Program-made: the position numbers and the translations under genes
Shown: positions 1-9,592 of the stretch, piece after piece
How the letters are laid out: every line of letters starts with the position of its first letter
Position numbering within the stretch: the stretch's first letter is position 1
Assembly: GCF_025264665.1 (NCBI RefSeq)
Contig: NZ_CP073697.1
Span: 2,480,001 to 2,544,000 of the forward strand
Reading direction: 5' to 3'
From: Edaphobacter flagellatus
Lineage (GTDB): Bacteria > Acidobacteriota > Terriglobia > Terriglobales > Acidobacteriaceae
DNA length: 64,000 nucleotides
The notes under the pieces: model-generated
What the model was told of the DNA's origin: nothing
Database searches by the model: none
Seen by the model: the letters and a program-made list of their open reading frames with translations, nothing else

Positions 1-1027
1 CGTGCGGTAGATAGTCGTGCAGCGCGATGGCACGCGTCAGGCGGGGGAAATCGGCAAATGATGTGTTTGCCGAGAGCGCGAGCACACTGAGAATCGATCC
101 CATGGAGACGTAGTAGAACCAGCCGCGTCCCATGACGGCGGCGATCAGCTGGGAGAGCACGCTCTCGTAGCCTGCGCCGCTTGGGTCTGTTGCACCGATG
201 GAGTAAGCGCGGCAGAGCAGCGCGATTCCGGCGAGGAAGATCATCAGCAACAGGATGATGATAGTCAGTGTGCGTTTGGCGTTTTTCTGCGTCGGATCGC
301 GGAAGGCCATTACGCCGTTGCTGACGGCTTCAACGCCGGTGAGCGCGGTGCAGCCGCTGGCGAAGACCTTCAACAGCAGCCACAGCGAAACCGTCGCTGT
401 CGCCATCGGCAGGTGCGGAGGCATGGTGACAGGCGCTGGATGCCCGTTGGCGGCGAATGCTCGTACGGCGCCGACGCCGAGCACCAGCAGCAGCGTGCCG
501 AGAAAGAGGTATGTCGGCACGAGGAAAGCTGTGCCGGTGTCTTTGACGCCGCGCATGTTGATCAGAGTGAGGATGGCGAGGATAACAAGGCAGAGCAGCA
601 GACGGTGCGACTCGAACCTGGGGAACGCGGAGACGAGCGCGCCTACGCCCGCCGAGATGCCGACGGCGGAGTTGAGGATGTAGTCGATCAGCAGGGCGGC
701 AGCGGCGAGCAGACCGGCGTTCTCGCCCAGGTTTTCGGACGCGACCGTGTAGCTGCCTCCGCCGTGCGGGTAGGCGTCGATCGTCTGGCAGTAGGAGAAG
801 TAGACAATGACCAGCAGGCCGATGATGGCGAGGCTGATGGGAACGATATACGGAAGTCCCAGCAGGCCGAGCGGGATCAGCAGGGTCAGCGCGGCTTCAG
901 GGCCATATGCAGCCGAGCTGAGGGCGTCGAGACCGAAGACGGGGATTCCGCTGACAGGGCCAATATGTTCGGCGCGCTCTTCGCTTGTTGCCAGAGGCTT
1001 ACCAAGTACAACGTCAAACCAGGACAT
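1..1027 (-). CDS. APC-family amino acid permease, C-terminus cut off by the window edge
   Basis: An open frame on the minus strand runs from an ATG at 1027-1025 to the window edge, giving 342 visible residues. The N-terminus begins MSWFDVVLGKPL and is followed by GLDALSSAAYGPEAAL, the unwound first-helix region of APC-superfamily transporters. Long hydrophobic segments such as LLIPLGLLGLPYIVPISL and then the HGGGSYTVASENLG stretch fit the same fold. The likely role is proton-coupled uptake of amino acids or a related solute at the inner membrane; the substrate cannot be told. The stop codon lies left of the window. It is divergent from the cNMP/DUF1003 gene, leaving about 190 bp for two promoters. 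Confidence 0.85.
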   Translation of the reverse strand, partial: MSWFDVVLGKPLATSEERAEHIGPVSGIPVFGLDALSSAAYGPEAALTLLIPLGLLGLPYIVPISLAIIGLLVIVYFSYCQTIDAYPHGGGSYTVASENLGENAGLLAAAALLIDYILNSAVGISAGVGALVSAFPRFESHRLLLCLVILAILTLINMRGVKDTGTAFLVPTYLFLGTLLLVLGVGAVRAFAANGHPAPVTMPPHLPMATATVSLWLLLKVFASGCTALTGVEAVSNGVMAFRDPTQKNAKRTLTIIILLLMIFLAGIALLCRAYSIGATDPSGAGYESVLSQLIAAVMGRGWFYYVSMGSILSVLALSANTSFADFPRLTRAIALHDYLPH

Positions 1028-1220
1028 GCAGTCTTCAGGCGCGGAAGATCGCCTGCTCCTCGTCGAAGACGATAACTGTTTGGGTGTAAGAAAACTATAA
1101 GATTTCCTGATTTTTCAAGAGCAATTGCGTTTGGAAGGACGATGTAACGCTGCTGCAACATGGCTCGTCTCTGCTAATCTTCGTTCGCGTACTGACATTT
1201 TGAGATAAGAGAGAACCTTT

Positions 1221-2066
1221 ATGCCCTGTGACCCTGAAGAGTTGAAACATGTTCCTTTATTTGAGTTGCTGGACCAGGAAGAGCTTGCGGTGCTGGCGGC
1301 GCAGGTTGAGATCAGACGATTTGCCGCGCGGCAGCGCATCTTCAGGATCGGCGAGGCGGGCAACCGCGCGTACATTCTGATGTCGGGCAAGGTGCGCGTG
1401 ACGACCGTCGATGAAGACCAGCAGGAGGTGCTGATCGAGGAGCCGGCGCATGGCGGCTTCTTCGGTTTTGCGTCGATGCTCGACGAGACGCCGCACCAAT
1501 CGAACGCGATGGCGATGGAGGAGACGGTGTGTGTGGAGCTGGATCGTCACGATATCGCCGAGCTGTTGAAGCGGAAGCCGATGGCCGGGCTCGACATGCT
1601 GACGATGCTGGGCAGGCAGTTCCATGCCTCGCAGCGGCTGATTCAGCTACGCGCCAGCCGCAACCCAAACCAGGTGATCGAAGATGAGACGACGTTCGGC
1701 GACCACATCGCCGATGCGGTGGCACATTTTGGCGGCTCGTGGAACTTCATCATCTCGTTCCTCGTGGTGCTGGTGGTCTACACCTGCGTCAACATCTTCG
1801 CGAAGGGCCATATCTGGGACCCCTATCCGTTTATCCTGCTGAATCTGTTTCTGTCGATGCTGGCGGCGATTCAGGCTCCGGTGATCATGATGAGCCAGAA
1901 CCGGCAGGACACGAAGGACCGCTTGCGCAGCGAGCTGGACTTCGACGTGAACCGCCGGGCCGAGGCTGAGATTCAGGCGCTGAGCGCGAAGCTGAACCTG
2001 ATTGTGGACAAGATCGGCGATGTGGAGGATATGTTGCGGCCCCAAGCCCCCCTCCCCCCGGGTTAG
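1221..2066 (+). CDS. Cyclic-nucleotide-binding domain fused to DUF1003 membrane domain
   Basis: 281 aa. Residues about 8-125 form a CRP/FNR-type effector-binding fold (PLFELLDQEELAVLAAQVE; then GNRAYILMSGKVRVT; then a phosphate-binding-cassette-like loop near GGFFGFASMLDE). Residues about 150-260 match DUF1003: ADAVAHFGGSWNFI, two membrane helices near 175-195 and 205-225, and the SQNRQDTKDR motif. No helix-turn-helix follows the sensor, so it probably acts on the membrane domain rather than on DNA. The reaction is unknown. The gene stands alone and ends before a strong terminator. Confidence 0.85.
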   Translation: MPCDPEELKHVPLFELLDQEELAVLAAQVEIRRFAARQRIFRIGEAGNRAYILMSGKVRVTTVDEDQQEVLIEEPAHGGFFGFASMLDETPHQSNAMAMEETVCVELDRHDIAELLKRKPMAGLDMLTMLGRQFHASQRLIQLRASRNPNQVIEDETTFGDHIADAVAHFGGSWNFIISFLVVLVVYTCVNIFAKGHIWDPYPFILLNLFLSMLAAIQAPVIMMSQNRQDTKDRLRSELDFDVNRRAEAEIQALSAKLNLIVDKIGDVEDMLRPQAPLPPG

Positions 2067-2496
2067 TTTTGTGCAAAATATTCATTCTATTTGACTTAGA
2101 TCGATAGATTGAAGCTAAAATATTGATTTGATGTAAGTTACGTATCAAAATATTGATTTATAAAGAGTTAGCCCCGGTCCTTTTGGACCGGGGCTTTTTT
2201 GTTTGCTGATTTAAGTGTATCGAAATGAGGGAAATTAATCGGCAGATTTTTGTGGGTTTATTTGCTTTGGAATGAGGGAGTTGTGATTTTGGGGGGCTTG
2301 ACAAGGTTTTCGCTCAAGCTGGCTGGGGGTCGTTTCGCCTTTCGGCTTCACTCCGGCCTTCGGCAGAGCGGTGCCGCTTCGCGGCGGCTGGATGGAGAGG
2401 GCCAAGCCTAAAGGCTTGGCGTACCTAGAGGCGGTTCGTGTTGCTGGCGGATGGCTCGCAAACGTGTGTCGGGACGGAAGAGGCATCGAGGCTTTG
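2067..2496. other. Intergenic region with terminator, direct repeat and palindrome
   Basis: No convincing gene. The segment holds the terminator at 2170-2200, a 13-bp direct repeat AAAATATTGATTT (2117-2129 and 2147-2159) in an AT-rich patch, and a 20-bp palindrome GCCAAGCCTAAAGGCTTGGC at 2401-2420 resembling the short dispersed hairpins found at 49291-49345. The GC-rich part from 2320 to 2420 looks like an extragenic repeat rather than coding DNA. Confidence 0.6.
2170..2200 (+). terminator. Rho-independent terminator
   Basis: Perfect 11-bp stem AGCCCCGGTCC/GGACCGGGGCT with a TTTT loop, followed by a T-run ending at 2200. It serves the DUF1003 gene about 100 bp upstream. Confidence 0.9.
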
Positions 2497-3597
2497 TCAC
2501 GAGCGTCCGGGATAGAGACGTTGAAGCGCCTCGGTGGCCAGCTTGCGGGTGAGGTCGGCGGCGGGCATGGTGTGGGCGAGTTTTGCCGCCTGGCCAGCCC
2601 AGAGCTGCATGTAATCGAACGAACCGCCCTTCTCGGACGCAGCGCGCAGGGGTGCGACCAGCGTAGCGGCGTAGGGAAAAGGAAGCGCGGCATCGGACAT
2701 GGGTCCAGCCTCGGCGAGGTAATGATTGAGGATGCCCCTGGCGGGACGTCCGCTGAATAGGTTTGTGATGACGGTGCCGGTGTCGGCCGCCTGTTGGAGC
2801 GCGTGGCGGTAGAGCGGAGAGATCTTTGCTTCGGGGCAGAAGAGATAGGCCGTGCCGATCTGCACGCCGGAGGCTCCAAGCGCGAGAGCGGCCACGATAC
2901 CGCGCGCATCGGCGATACCTCCGGCCGCAATGACAGGGATAGAAACCGCGTCGACAACCTGAGGCAACAGGGCGAAGAGACCTACCTGTGTGGCGACGCT
3001 GGTTTCGAGAAACATGGCGCGGTGGCCGCCGGCCTCGAAGCCTTGCACGATGACGGCATCGCATCCGTGCTGCTCGAGCCAGAGGGCTTCTTTGACGCTG
3101 GTGGCAGACGCCAGGATTTTGATTCCGCGCTTCCTGAGCCGCTCCATCAGGCCGGAGGAGGGAAGTCCGAAGTGGAAACTGACGACCGTGGGGGCAATCT
3201 CTTCGACGACGGCGCACGTCTCGTCGTCGAACGGCAGGCGGAGGCGGCTTTCGGGTACGGCGTCGATGTCGAGCCCGAGGCGCTGGTAGTGCGATCGCAG
3301 GAAATTCTTCCATCGCTCGTGCGCGGAGGAATCGGGAGATTCCATGGTGTGGCAGAAGAAGTTGAGATTGAAGGGACGCTGCGTGTCGTGCCGGAGGGCG
3401 AGAGCCGCTTTGCGAATTTCATCGGCAGGGAGCAGCGCGCAGGCTAAGGACCCGAGTGCTCCGGTGGAGGATACGCTGCGTGCGAGCGCGATGGAATCGG
3501 CTGCGGCCATCGGCGCCTGAATGATGGGAATGTCGAGCTGCAGCAGATCCAGCAGACGTCGATTCGGCCACGCTTGCATAGGAGCATTATCGGGCAT
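2497..3597 (-). CDS. Nitronate monooxygenase (2-nitropropane dioxygenase family)
   Basis: 366 aa TIM barrel expected to bind FMN and oxidise alkyl nitronates. Family marks in order: LDIPIIQAPMAAADSIALARSV near the N-terminus, PFNLNFFCHT, VVSFHFGLPS, then GFEAGGHRAMF (phosphate-binding and catalytic-His region), PVIAAGGIADARGIVAALALGA and VQIGTAYLFCPEA. Length is typical of class I NMOs. It is divergent from the tannase gene across about 110 bp. A role in detoxifying nitro compounds is the family default; the natural substrate is unknown. Confidence 0.9.
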   Translation of the reverse strand: MPDNAPMQAWPNRRLLDLLQLDIPIIQAPMAAADSIALARSVSSTGALGSLACALLPADEIRKAALALRHDTQRPFNLNFFCHTMESPDSSAHERWKNFLRSHYQRLGLDIDAVPESRLRLPFDDETCAVVEEIAPTVVSFHFGLPSSGLMERLRKRGIKILASATSVKEALWLEQHGCDAVIVQGFEAGGHRAMFLETSVATQVGLFALLPQVVDAVSIPVIAAGGIADARGIVAALALGASGVQIGTAYLFCPEAKISPLYRHALQQAADTGTVITNLFSGRPARGILNHYLAEAGPMSDAALPFPYAATLVAPLRAASEKGGSFDYMQLWAGQAAKLAHTMPAADLTRKLATEALQRLYPGRS

Positions 3598-3708
3598 TCG
3601 TGGGTGGCTTCAGAAAGCGCGGAAACCAAAGTGACTGGTTGAAGAAACTATGGATTCGGCGAGGAGAGCAGGAGAAGACGCTACAATCGAGCGCAACGCT
3701 GGAGGACG

Positions 3709-5277
3709 ATGGGCACGCGTTTCTGGTTTCGCTGGAAGACTGATGTTTTTGCCGTCATGCTTTGGTCCGCGCTGGGAGGGGTTGGGATAGCCCACGCGGC
3801 GGTGACGCATGAGGCATGCTGGGCGCTGCGGGGGCTGCGTCTGCAGGACACAACGATTGAGATGGCGGGCGTGGTGGATGAAGGCAGCTTTGCACCGCGC
3901 GCAATCCACAATCTGCCTGCGTTTTGCCGCGTGGTGGCGGTGGCGAAGCCTGCGGTGCGCTTTGAAGTGTGGCTGCCGTTCGAGAAGTGGACCGGGCGGT
4001 TTGAAGTTGTGGGCAATGGCGGCATGGCCGGGGACATCAACTATAGCGCGATGGGAAGTGCGCTGCGGCGGGGCAATGCGGTGGCGAGCACGGACACGGG
4101 GCACACGAACAAGCCCGGCGAGGGGTTCGATGCGAGCTGGTCGCTGGACAGGCCCGATCTGGTGGAAGACTTTGGGCATCGTGCTCTGCATGTAACGACG
4201 GTACTGGGCAAGCGCGTGGTGGCGGCGCTGTATGGCAAGGCGGCGGAGTATGCATACTATGTCGGCTGCTCGAAGGGCGGCGGGCAGGGGCTGATGGAGG
4301 CCGAGCGGTATCCGGCGGATTTCGACGGGATTGTGGCAGGCGACCCGGCGTACAACTGGACGAATTTATATGCAGGGGCGCATTTGTACTACTCGCAGGT
4401 GCTGCTGAAGGATGCGGAGAGCTATATTCAGCCGGCGAAGGTGAGGCTGCTGGCAGATGCGGTGAACAAGCAGTGCGATTCGAAGGACGGGCTTTCGGAT
4501 GGGCTTGTGGAGAATCCGCTGGCGTGCAAGGTGGACCTGAGCGTTCTGGCGTGCGCGGCGGGGCAGGATACGGGGACGTGCTTTACGCCGAAACAGATCG
4601 AGTCGGTGAAGAAGATCTGGGAGGGCGCGAAGGATAGTTATGGACGGCAGATCTTTCCGGGGCTGCTGCCGGGTGGTGAGGCGGGCGCGGGAGGATGGGC
4701 GTCGTGGGTGACGGGCGTGGCTCCGAGGCAGGGAACGCACTGGAAGGCGGCGGACAGCTTCTTTCGCTACATGGTGATGGGCGATGAGAAGTATGACGCG
4801 CTGAGCTTCGATTATGACCGTGAGCATGACAGGAAGCTGCTGGAGCGGCTGGCTCCGGCGCTGAATGCGGATAATGCCGATCTGCGTCCGTTTATGCGGC
4901 AGGGAGGGAAGCTGATTTTGTATCACGGGCTGAGCGATCCGGATATTTCGGCGGTGAATACGATTAACTTCTACCAGCGGATGGAGGATAAGTCGGGTCC
5001 GCAGACGCGGAGCTTTGCGCGGCTGTTTCTGGCGCCGGGGATGCAACATTGCAGCGGCGGGCCGGGGCCGGACCAGTTCGATGCGGTGTCGGCGGTGGAG
5101 CGCTGGGTGGAGGAGGGGCAGGCTCCGGACAGGATTGTGGCTTCGCACCTGACGCATGGCGCGGTGGACAGGTCGCGGCCGCTGTGTCCTTACCCGCAGA
5201 TGGCGGAGTATAAGGGCTCGGGCGATACGAATGATGCTACGAATTTTGTTTGCCGGGTGCCGGGGGCGAAGAAGTAG
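3709..5277 (+). CDS. Secreted tannase/feruloyl esterase family hydrolase
   Basis: 522 aa with an N-terminal hydrophobic segment (VFAVMLWSALGGVGIAHA) suggesting export. Tannase/feruloyl esterase marks: VVGNGGMAGDI, the nucleophile elbow GCSKGGGQG with Ser at about residue 188, the Asp of LYHGLSDPDIS, and the late His of APGMQHCSGG. The enzyme should cleave esters of phenolic acids such as gallate or ferulate in plant-derived polymers. The ATG is preceded by GGAGG at good spacing. It converges on thrS with about 40 bp between. Confidence 0.88.
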   Translation: MGTRFWFRWKTDVFAVMLWSALGGVGIAHAAVTHEACWALRGLRLQDTTIEMAGVVDEGSFAPRAIHNLPAFCRVVAVAKPAVRFEVWLPFEKWTGRFEVVGNGGMAGDINYSAMGSALRRGNAVASTDTGHTNKPGEGFDASWSLDRPDLVEDFGHRALHVTTVLGKRVVAALYGKAAEYAYYVGCSKGGGQGLMEAERYPADFDGIVAGDPAYNWTNLYAGAHLYYSQVLLKDAESYIQPAKVRLLADAVNKQCDSKDGLSDGLVENPLACKVDLSVLACAAGQDTGTCFTPKQIESVKKIWEGAKDSYGRQIFPGLLPGGEAGAGGWASWVTGVAPRQGTHWKAADSFFRYMVMGDEKYDALSFDYDREHDRKLLERLAPALNADNADLRPFMRQGGKLILYHGLSDPDISAVNTINFYQRMEDKSGPQTRSFARLFLAPGMQHCSGGPGPDQFDAVSAVERWVEEGQAPDRIVASHLTHGAVDRSRPLCPYPQMAEYKGSGDTNDATNFVCRVPGAKK

Positions 5278-5318
5278 GAGGCGGCGATCCGCGTTTCCAG
5301 CCGGATCGTCTGCATCCG

Positions 5319-7367
5319 CTACAGTCCTGTGCCACGGCTGGCTACGAGCGTCTTTGCACGATCGATGAATATGCTGAGCGGTACGGAGCCCTCATCGCCC
5401 TTGCCGCGCGTGCGCACGCTGACGGCTTCGCTGGCTGCTTCCTTGTCGCCCATGACGAGGACGAAGGGAACCTTCTGCATGGCGAAGTCGCGAATCTTTG
5501 CCTTCATCGGATCGTTGCGCTCGTCGAGCTCGACGCGCAGGCCTGCGGCTTCAAGCTTTGCCTTGACCGTGCGCGCGTAATCGAGATGCTTGTCCGACGA
5601 GATGGGCACCAGGCCGATTTGCACCGGAGCGAGCCACATGGGGAATGCGCCGGCGTAGTGCTCGATGAGCACACCGAAGAAGCGCTCCACCGAACCGAAC
5701 AGAGCGCGATGCACCATGACGGGGCGGTGTTTTTCGCCGTCCTCGCCGGTGTACTCGAGCTCGAAGCGCTCGGGAAGGTTCCAGTCGAACTGAACGGTTG
5801 AGAGCTGCCAGAGGCGGCCCAGCACGTCGACGAGCTTGATGTCGATCTTGGGGCCATAGAAGGCGGCTTCGCCGGGGATGACCTTATACGGAATGTTCTT
5901 GCGCTCCAGCACGCGGGTGAGCGAGCTGTTGGCGCGGTCCCACTGCTCGGCGCCGCCGATGAATGCAGGGTCCTTCGGGTCCCAGGTGGAAAGCTCAACC
6001 TTGAACTCCGCAAACCCAAACGCCTTCAGCACCTCGTCGGCGAACTCCACGCAGGCTGCAATCTCGTCTTCGATCTGCTCCGGGGTGCAGAAGATGTGCG
6101 CGTCGTCCTGCGTGAAGCCGCGGACACGGAGGAGGCCGTGCATCGTGCCGCTGCGCTCGTAGCGATAGACGTTGCCCAGCTCTGCGTAGCGCTGCGGTAG
6201 ATCGCGATAACTCTTCGGCGAATTTTTGTAGATGAGGATGTGGCCGGGGCAGTTCATCGGCTTGAGCCGGTACTCGGCGTCGTCGAGTTCCATCGGCGGA
6301 TACATGTTCTGCGCGTAGTTGGCCTCGTGGCCGGAGATCTTCCAGAGCTCGCGCCGCATGATGTGCGGGGTGAAGACCATTTCGTAACCGCGACGGATAC
6401 ATTCATCGCGCATCCAGTCTTCCATCGTCTTGCGGATGAGCCCACCCTTCGGATGCCAGAAGATCAGACCGGCGCCGGCGACCTCCTGAATGGAGAACAG
6501 GTCGAGCTGCTTGCCGAGCACGCGATGATCGCGCGCCTTGATCTCCTCGAGGCGCTTGAAGTGGGCCTCCATGTCCTTCGCATTGAAGAAGGCGGTGCCG
6601 TAGACACGCTGCAGTTGCTGGTTCTTTTCGTCGCCGAGCCAGTACGCGCCTGCAACGCTTGTTACCTTGAACGCCTTGACGCGACCTGTGGAAGGCACAT
6701 GCGGGCCGCGACAGAAGTCGGCGAAGTTGCCGTTTTTATAGAGCGAGATTTCGTCGCCGGGCCTGGTAAAGCGCTCGATGAAGTGCACCTTCATGAACTC
6801 GCCCTGCGCGGAGTAGTCGGTGAGGCCCTTCTCGCGCGATTCGTGCTCGCGTACGAACTTCTCGTCGCGCGCGACGACTTCTGCCATGCGGGCTTCGATC
6901 GCAGCCAGGTCGGCTTCGGAAAATGGAGTCTCGCGATAGACGTCGTAGAAGAAGCCTGAATCGGTTGCGGGACCGTGGCCGAGCTTCGTTTCGGGGAACA
7001 GCTCGAGGATGGCCGTCGCCATGACGTGCGCGGCGGAGTGGCGCACTACTTTCAGTGCTGCCGCGTCGGTTTCCTTGAGCAGCTCCAGCGCAACATCCTC
7101 ATTCAATGGGGCTGAGAGGTCCACCAGGCGCTCCCCCGTCTCTGCAGACGAGGAGTACATGCCTGCCTCGGACTGGGTCTCCGTTGCCTCGTCTTCGGCC
7201 GTTTCGCCTGCAGGGGCAGGCACGGCCAGCGGACGAATCCGCGCGACGACGACCGCTGCCGCCAGGCGCGGCGAGATGCTCATCGCAATGTCATACGGAG
7301 TGGTACCGCGAGCGACCTCGCGCACCGACCCATCGGGAAGCTGGACCTTCATCATCTGTTCACTCAT
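5319..7367 (-). CDS. thrS: Threonyl-tRNA synthetase
   Basis: About 682 aa from the ATG at 7367; a longer frame to 7412 exists but adds a non-conserved leader. Domains: TGS (about 5-95), editing domain with HSAAH near 109-113, class II catalytic core, and anticodon-binding domain at the C-terminus. Zinc ligands are visible as Cys in PMNCPGH, His in QDDAHIFC and His in MVHRALFGS. Odd feature: a Glu/Thr/Ser-rich insert at about residues 50-79 splits the TGS region. It charges tRNA-Thr in the cytoplasm. No T-box leader is evident upstream. Confidence 0.96.
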   Translation of the reverse strand: MSEQMMKVQLPDGSVREVARGTTPYDIAMSISPRLAAAVVVARIRPLAVPAPAGETAEDEATETQSEAGMYSSSAETGERLVDLSAPLNEDVALELLKETDAAALKVVRHSAAHVMATAILELFPETKLGHGPATDSGFFYDVYRETPFSEADLAAIEARMAEVVARDEKFVREHESREKGLTDYSAQGEFMKVHFIERFTRPGDEISLYKNGNFADFCRGPHVPSTGRVKAFKVTSVAGAYWLGDEKNQQLQRVYGTAFFNAKDMEAHFKRLEEIKARDHRVLGKQLDLFSIQEVAGAGLIFWHPKGGLIRKTMEDWMRDECIRRGYEMVFTPHIMRRELWKISGHEANYAQNMYPPMELDDAEYRLKPMNCPGHILIYKNSPKSYRDLPQRYAELGNVYRYERSGTMHGLLRVRGFTQDDAHIFCTPEQIEDEIAACVEFADEVLKAFGFAEFKVELSTWDPKDPAFIGGAEQWDRANSSLTRVLERKNIPYKVIPGEAAFYGPKIDIKLVDVLGRLWQLSTVQFDWNLPERFELEYTGEDGEKHRPVMVHRALFGSVERFFGVLIEHYAGAFPMWLAPVQIGLVPISSDKHLDYARTVKAKLEAAGLRVELDERNDPMKAKIRDFAMQKVPFVLVMGDKEAASEAVSVRTRGKGDEGSVPLSIFIDRAKTLVASRGTGL

Positions 7368-7529
7368 AACGCGTATCTCTAAAGCATATTTGCTTTGCGG
7401 CTCGCGTACCAACTCCCCCGGGGTCTCGCAGCATCTATCATTGGTAGAGTGATGTTCTAAAACAAGGGCCAGATTCGAAAGGGCTCACCGCATCAACTAA
7501 CCCTGACGTTCTTTTAAGGAGACCCTCCC

Positions 7530-7790
7530 ATGCAAGTGCTTTGCACACCTTCCGATGCAACCGCCGATGTCCAGTGCCCGGTATGCCACCAGGGCTTTCG
7601 CCTGTTCTGGGAGCGCCGCGATCTGGCCGACCAGCAGGCTACGCTCCCCAAGATTCTGAATGAGCTGCGCGAACAGCATGAAGATCTTGCCGCCGATGCT
7701 GCGCCGCATCCCGCTGCACCCTTCAACATCCCCAGCTGGGCCGGCCAACCGCAGTTTTCGGGCGCCGCGCTGCTGGGCGGAGCGTACTAG
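7530..7790 (+). CDS. Small CxxC protein with APFN/QFSGAALLGG tail (copy 1)
   Basis: 86 aa, function unknown. An N-terminal CPVCHQGFRLFWER block carries one CxxC pair, and the C-terminus reads HPAAPFNIPSW followed by QFSGAALLGG. A clear paralog lies at 9593-9886, and both ends are conserved between the two, which argues strongly that both are translated. The start is supported by AAGGAGA about 10 nt upstream. A single CxxC is too few for a full zinc finger unless the protein dimerises. No signal peptide. Confidence 0.75.
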   Translation: MQVLCTPSDATADVQCPVCHQGFRLFWERRDLADQQATLPKILNELREQHEDLAADAAPHPAAPFNIPSWAGQPQFSGAALLGGAY

Positions 7791-7904
7791 CCAACTAGCC
7801 AAGCCGTTTCGCGAATGCCAGCATCCGCGTCCGGATGGTCGTGGTCTTTGCATTTCTGCATTCCATGATGACAAACTGCGTGGTCCGGCCACGCGGATTC
7901 GGCG

Positions 7905-8537
7905 TTAACCGGTGCATGCCTGCGCATAGGCCCGGACCATCACAACCAGCTCGTGACGCATCGCCTGCATCGTTCTGGGCGATACCCGTCCGGACTCGAT
8001 CATCCTGCGGCTCACGCCGGCCATTGCCCCGATCAGCGTGGAAGCGATGATCTGCGCATCTACGCGGAGGGGCTCGGGCGCGGTGGCCAGCATGGCGGCA
8101 ATCGAACGTATGCCACGCTCGCCGTACTCGCGCACGACCTGCATGGCGCCGAGATCGTCGCTCACAAAGTACAGCGCACGGCTCGTCTCCGCGCACTGCA
8201 TCTTGGCCTCAAGAAAGGCTGTCACCAGCCGATCTGTCATCTCTACCAGGGGGAGGCCCCTGATTTTGTCGCAGGCGCTGATCGTTGTGCCGTAGACAAA
8301 GTCCAGATGCGCCTTCAAGACTGCCTGCAGCAGCGAACTTTTGTTGGGAAAGTACTGATACAGCGTGCCTACGGAGACTCCGGCGCGGTGGGCGACTTTG
8401 GTGGTCGTCAGGTGCTCTTTACCGACTGCGAGCAAAACCTGAATAGTGGCCTCGCGAATGGCCTCTACGCTGGCGGCAGACCGCGCCTGCACAGGCGATT
8501 TACGCGGTTCCAACTGCGGCTTTGTGCTCTTGGCCAA
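7905..8537 (-). CDS. TetR-family transcriptional regulator
   Basis: 210 aa. Residues about 22-68 form the TetR helix-turn-helix (EAIREATIQVLLAVG; then TTTKVAHRAGVSVGTLYQYFPNK), followed by an all-helical ligand domain. The start is TTG with AGGAG upstream at about 7 nt. It is divergent from the aldo/keto reductase gene with only about 41 bp between, so it likely represses that gene and itself from a shared operator. I could not pick out a clean palindrome there. The inducer is unknown. Confidence 0.88.
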   Translation of the reverse strand: MAKSTKPQLEPRKSPVQARSAASVEAIREATIQVLLAVGKEHLTTTKVAHRAGVSVGTLYQYFPNKSSLLQAVLKAHLDFVYGTTISACDKIRGLPLVEMTDRLVTAFLEAKMQCAETSRALYFVSDDLGAMQVVREYGERGIRSIAAMLATAPEPLRVDAQIIASTLIGAMAGVSRRMIESGRVSPRTMQAMRHELVVMVRAYAQACTG

Positions 8538-8578
8538 ATGCGAACTCCTAACCTGAAGCTTCTTTCATCTAAACACGC

Positions 8579-9490
8579 ATGAGCAAGCAGACGAACTCCG
8601 CACCTGCAGCAAACGCCGGTGGAACCTTTACCTTTCCCGGCACGTCCTTCACCGTCAACCGCATGGGCTATGGAGCGATGCAGCTTGCGGGACCGCATGT
8701 GTTCGGTCCTCCGCGTGACCGCAAGGAAGCCCTAGCTGTGCTGCGCGAGGCCATCGACAGCGGCGTGAACCATATCGATACGAGCGACTTCTACGGTCCG
8801 CATGTCACGAACCAGGTTATCCGGGAGGCGCTGCACCCGTATGGAGAGGGGCTTTTGCTTGTCACCAAGGTTGGTGCCCGACGCGGCAGCGATGGCTCGT
8901 GGATCCTCGACTCGTCGCGCCAATGCCTTGTCGACAGCGTGCATGACAATCTGCGCAACCTGGGGCTGGAGCGGCTTGATGTCGTGAACCTGCGTGTCGG
9001 CGGAGTTGCAGCCCCCACGGAAGGCTCGATTGAAGAGCCCTTTACGGTGCTGGCCGAGCTGCAGCAGCAGGGACTGATCCGGCATCTCGGCCTTTCGAAC
9101 ATTACTGCGGCACAGCTTGCCGAGGCGCAGAAGATCGCACCGGTCGTGGGTGCGCAGAACTTCTACAACGTGGCGCATCGCCAGGACGACAGCCTGATCG
9201 ACGCGCTCAACACGCAGGGGATCGCCTATATCCCGTTCTTCCCGTTGGGAGGCTTTTCGCCGCTGCAGTCGTCCACGCTGGATTCAGTCGCTGCCGCTGC
9301 TGGAGCGACCCCCATGCAGATTGCGCTGGCGTGGCTGCTGCACCGCTCGCCGAACATCCTTCTGATTCCGGGGACTTCGTCGCGTGGCCATCTGCGCGAG
9401 AACATTGCCGCTGCCGCGCTAGCACTGTCGCCGGAGACGCTGGCGACACTCGATACCATCGCTGCGTCGCACCCGAGCAATGTCCATTGA
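8579..9490 (+). CDS. Aldo/keto reductase
   Basis: 303 aa (beta/alpha)8 barrel using NADPH. Visible marks: the Asp-Tyr pair in HIDTSDFYGP, Lys in LLVTKVGARR, RHLGLSNITAAQL, and the C-terminal cofactor loop LLIPGTSSRGHLREN. No signal peptide. The divergent TetR gene suggests induction by a toxic or foreign carbonyl compound; that link is inferred from layout only. A CxxC small-protein paralog follows after about 100 bp. Confidence 0.9.
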   Translation: MSKQTNSAPAANAGGTFTFPGTSFTVNRMGYGAMQLAGPHVFGPPRDRKEALAVLREAIDSGVNHIDTSDFYGPHVTNQVIREALHPYGEGLLLVTKVGARRGSDGSWILDSSRQCLVDSVHDNLRNLGLERLDVVNLRVGGVAAPTEGSIEEPFTVLAELQQQGLIRHLGLSNITAAQLAEAQKIAPVVGAQNFYNVAHRQDDSLIDALNTQGIAYIPFFPLGGFSPLQSSTLDSVAAAAGATPMQIALAWLLHRSPNILLIPGTSSRGHLRENIAAAALALSPETLATLDTIAASHPSNVH

Positions 9491-9592
9491 TTTGGATAGA
9501 GGACGCTTATCCCCCTTAGTTGTATTTTCACCGTATGTCGCACTCTGTAGGTTAGAAGCTGCTAATTCAATGGAAAGCAGAGCAATCTACCC

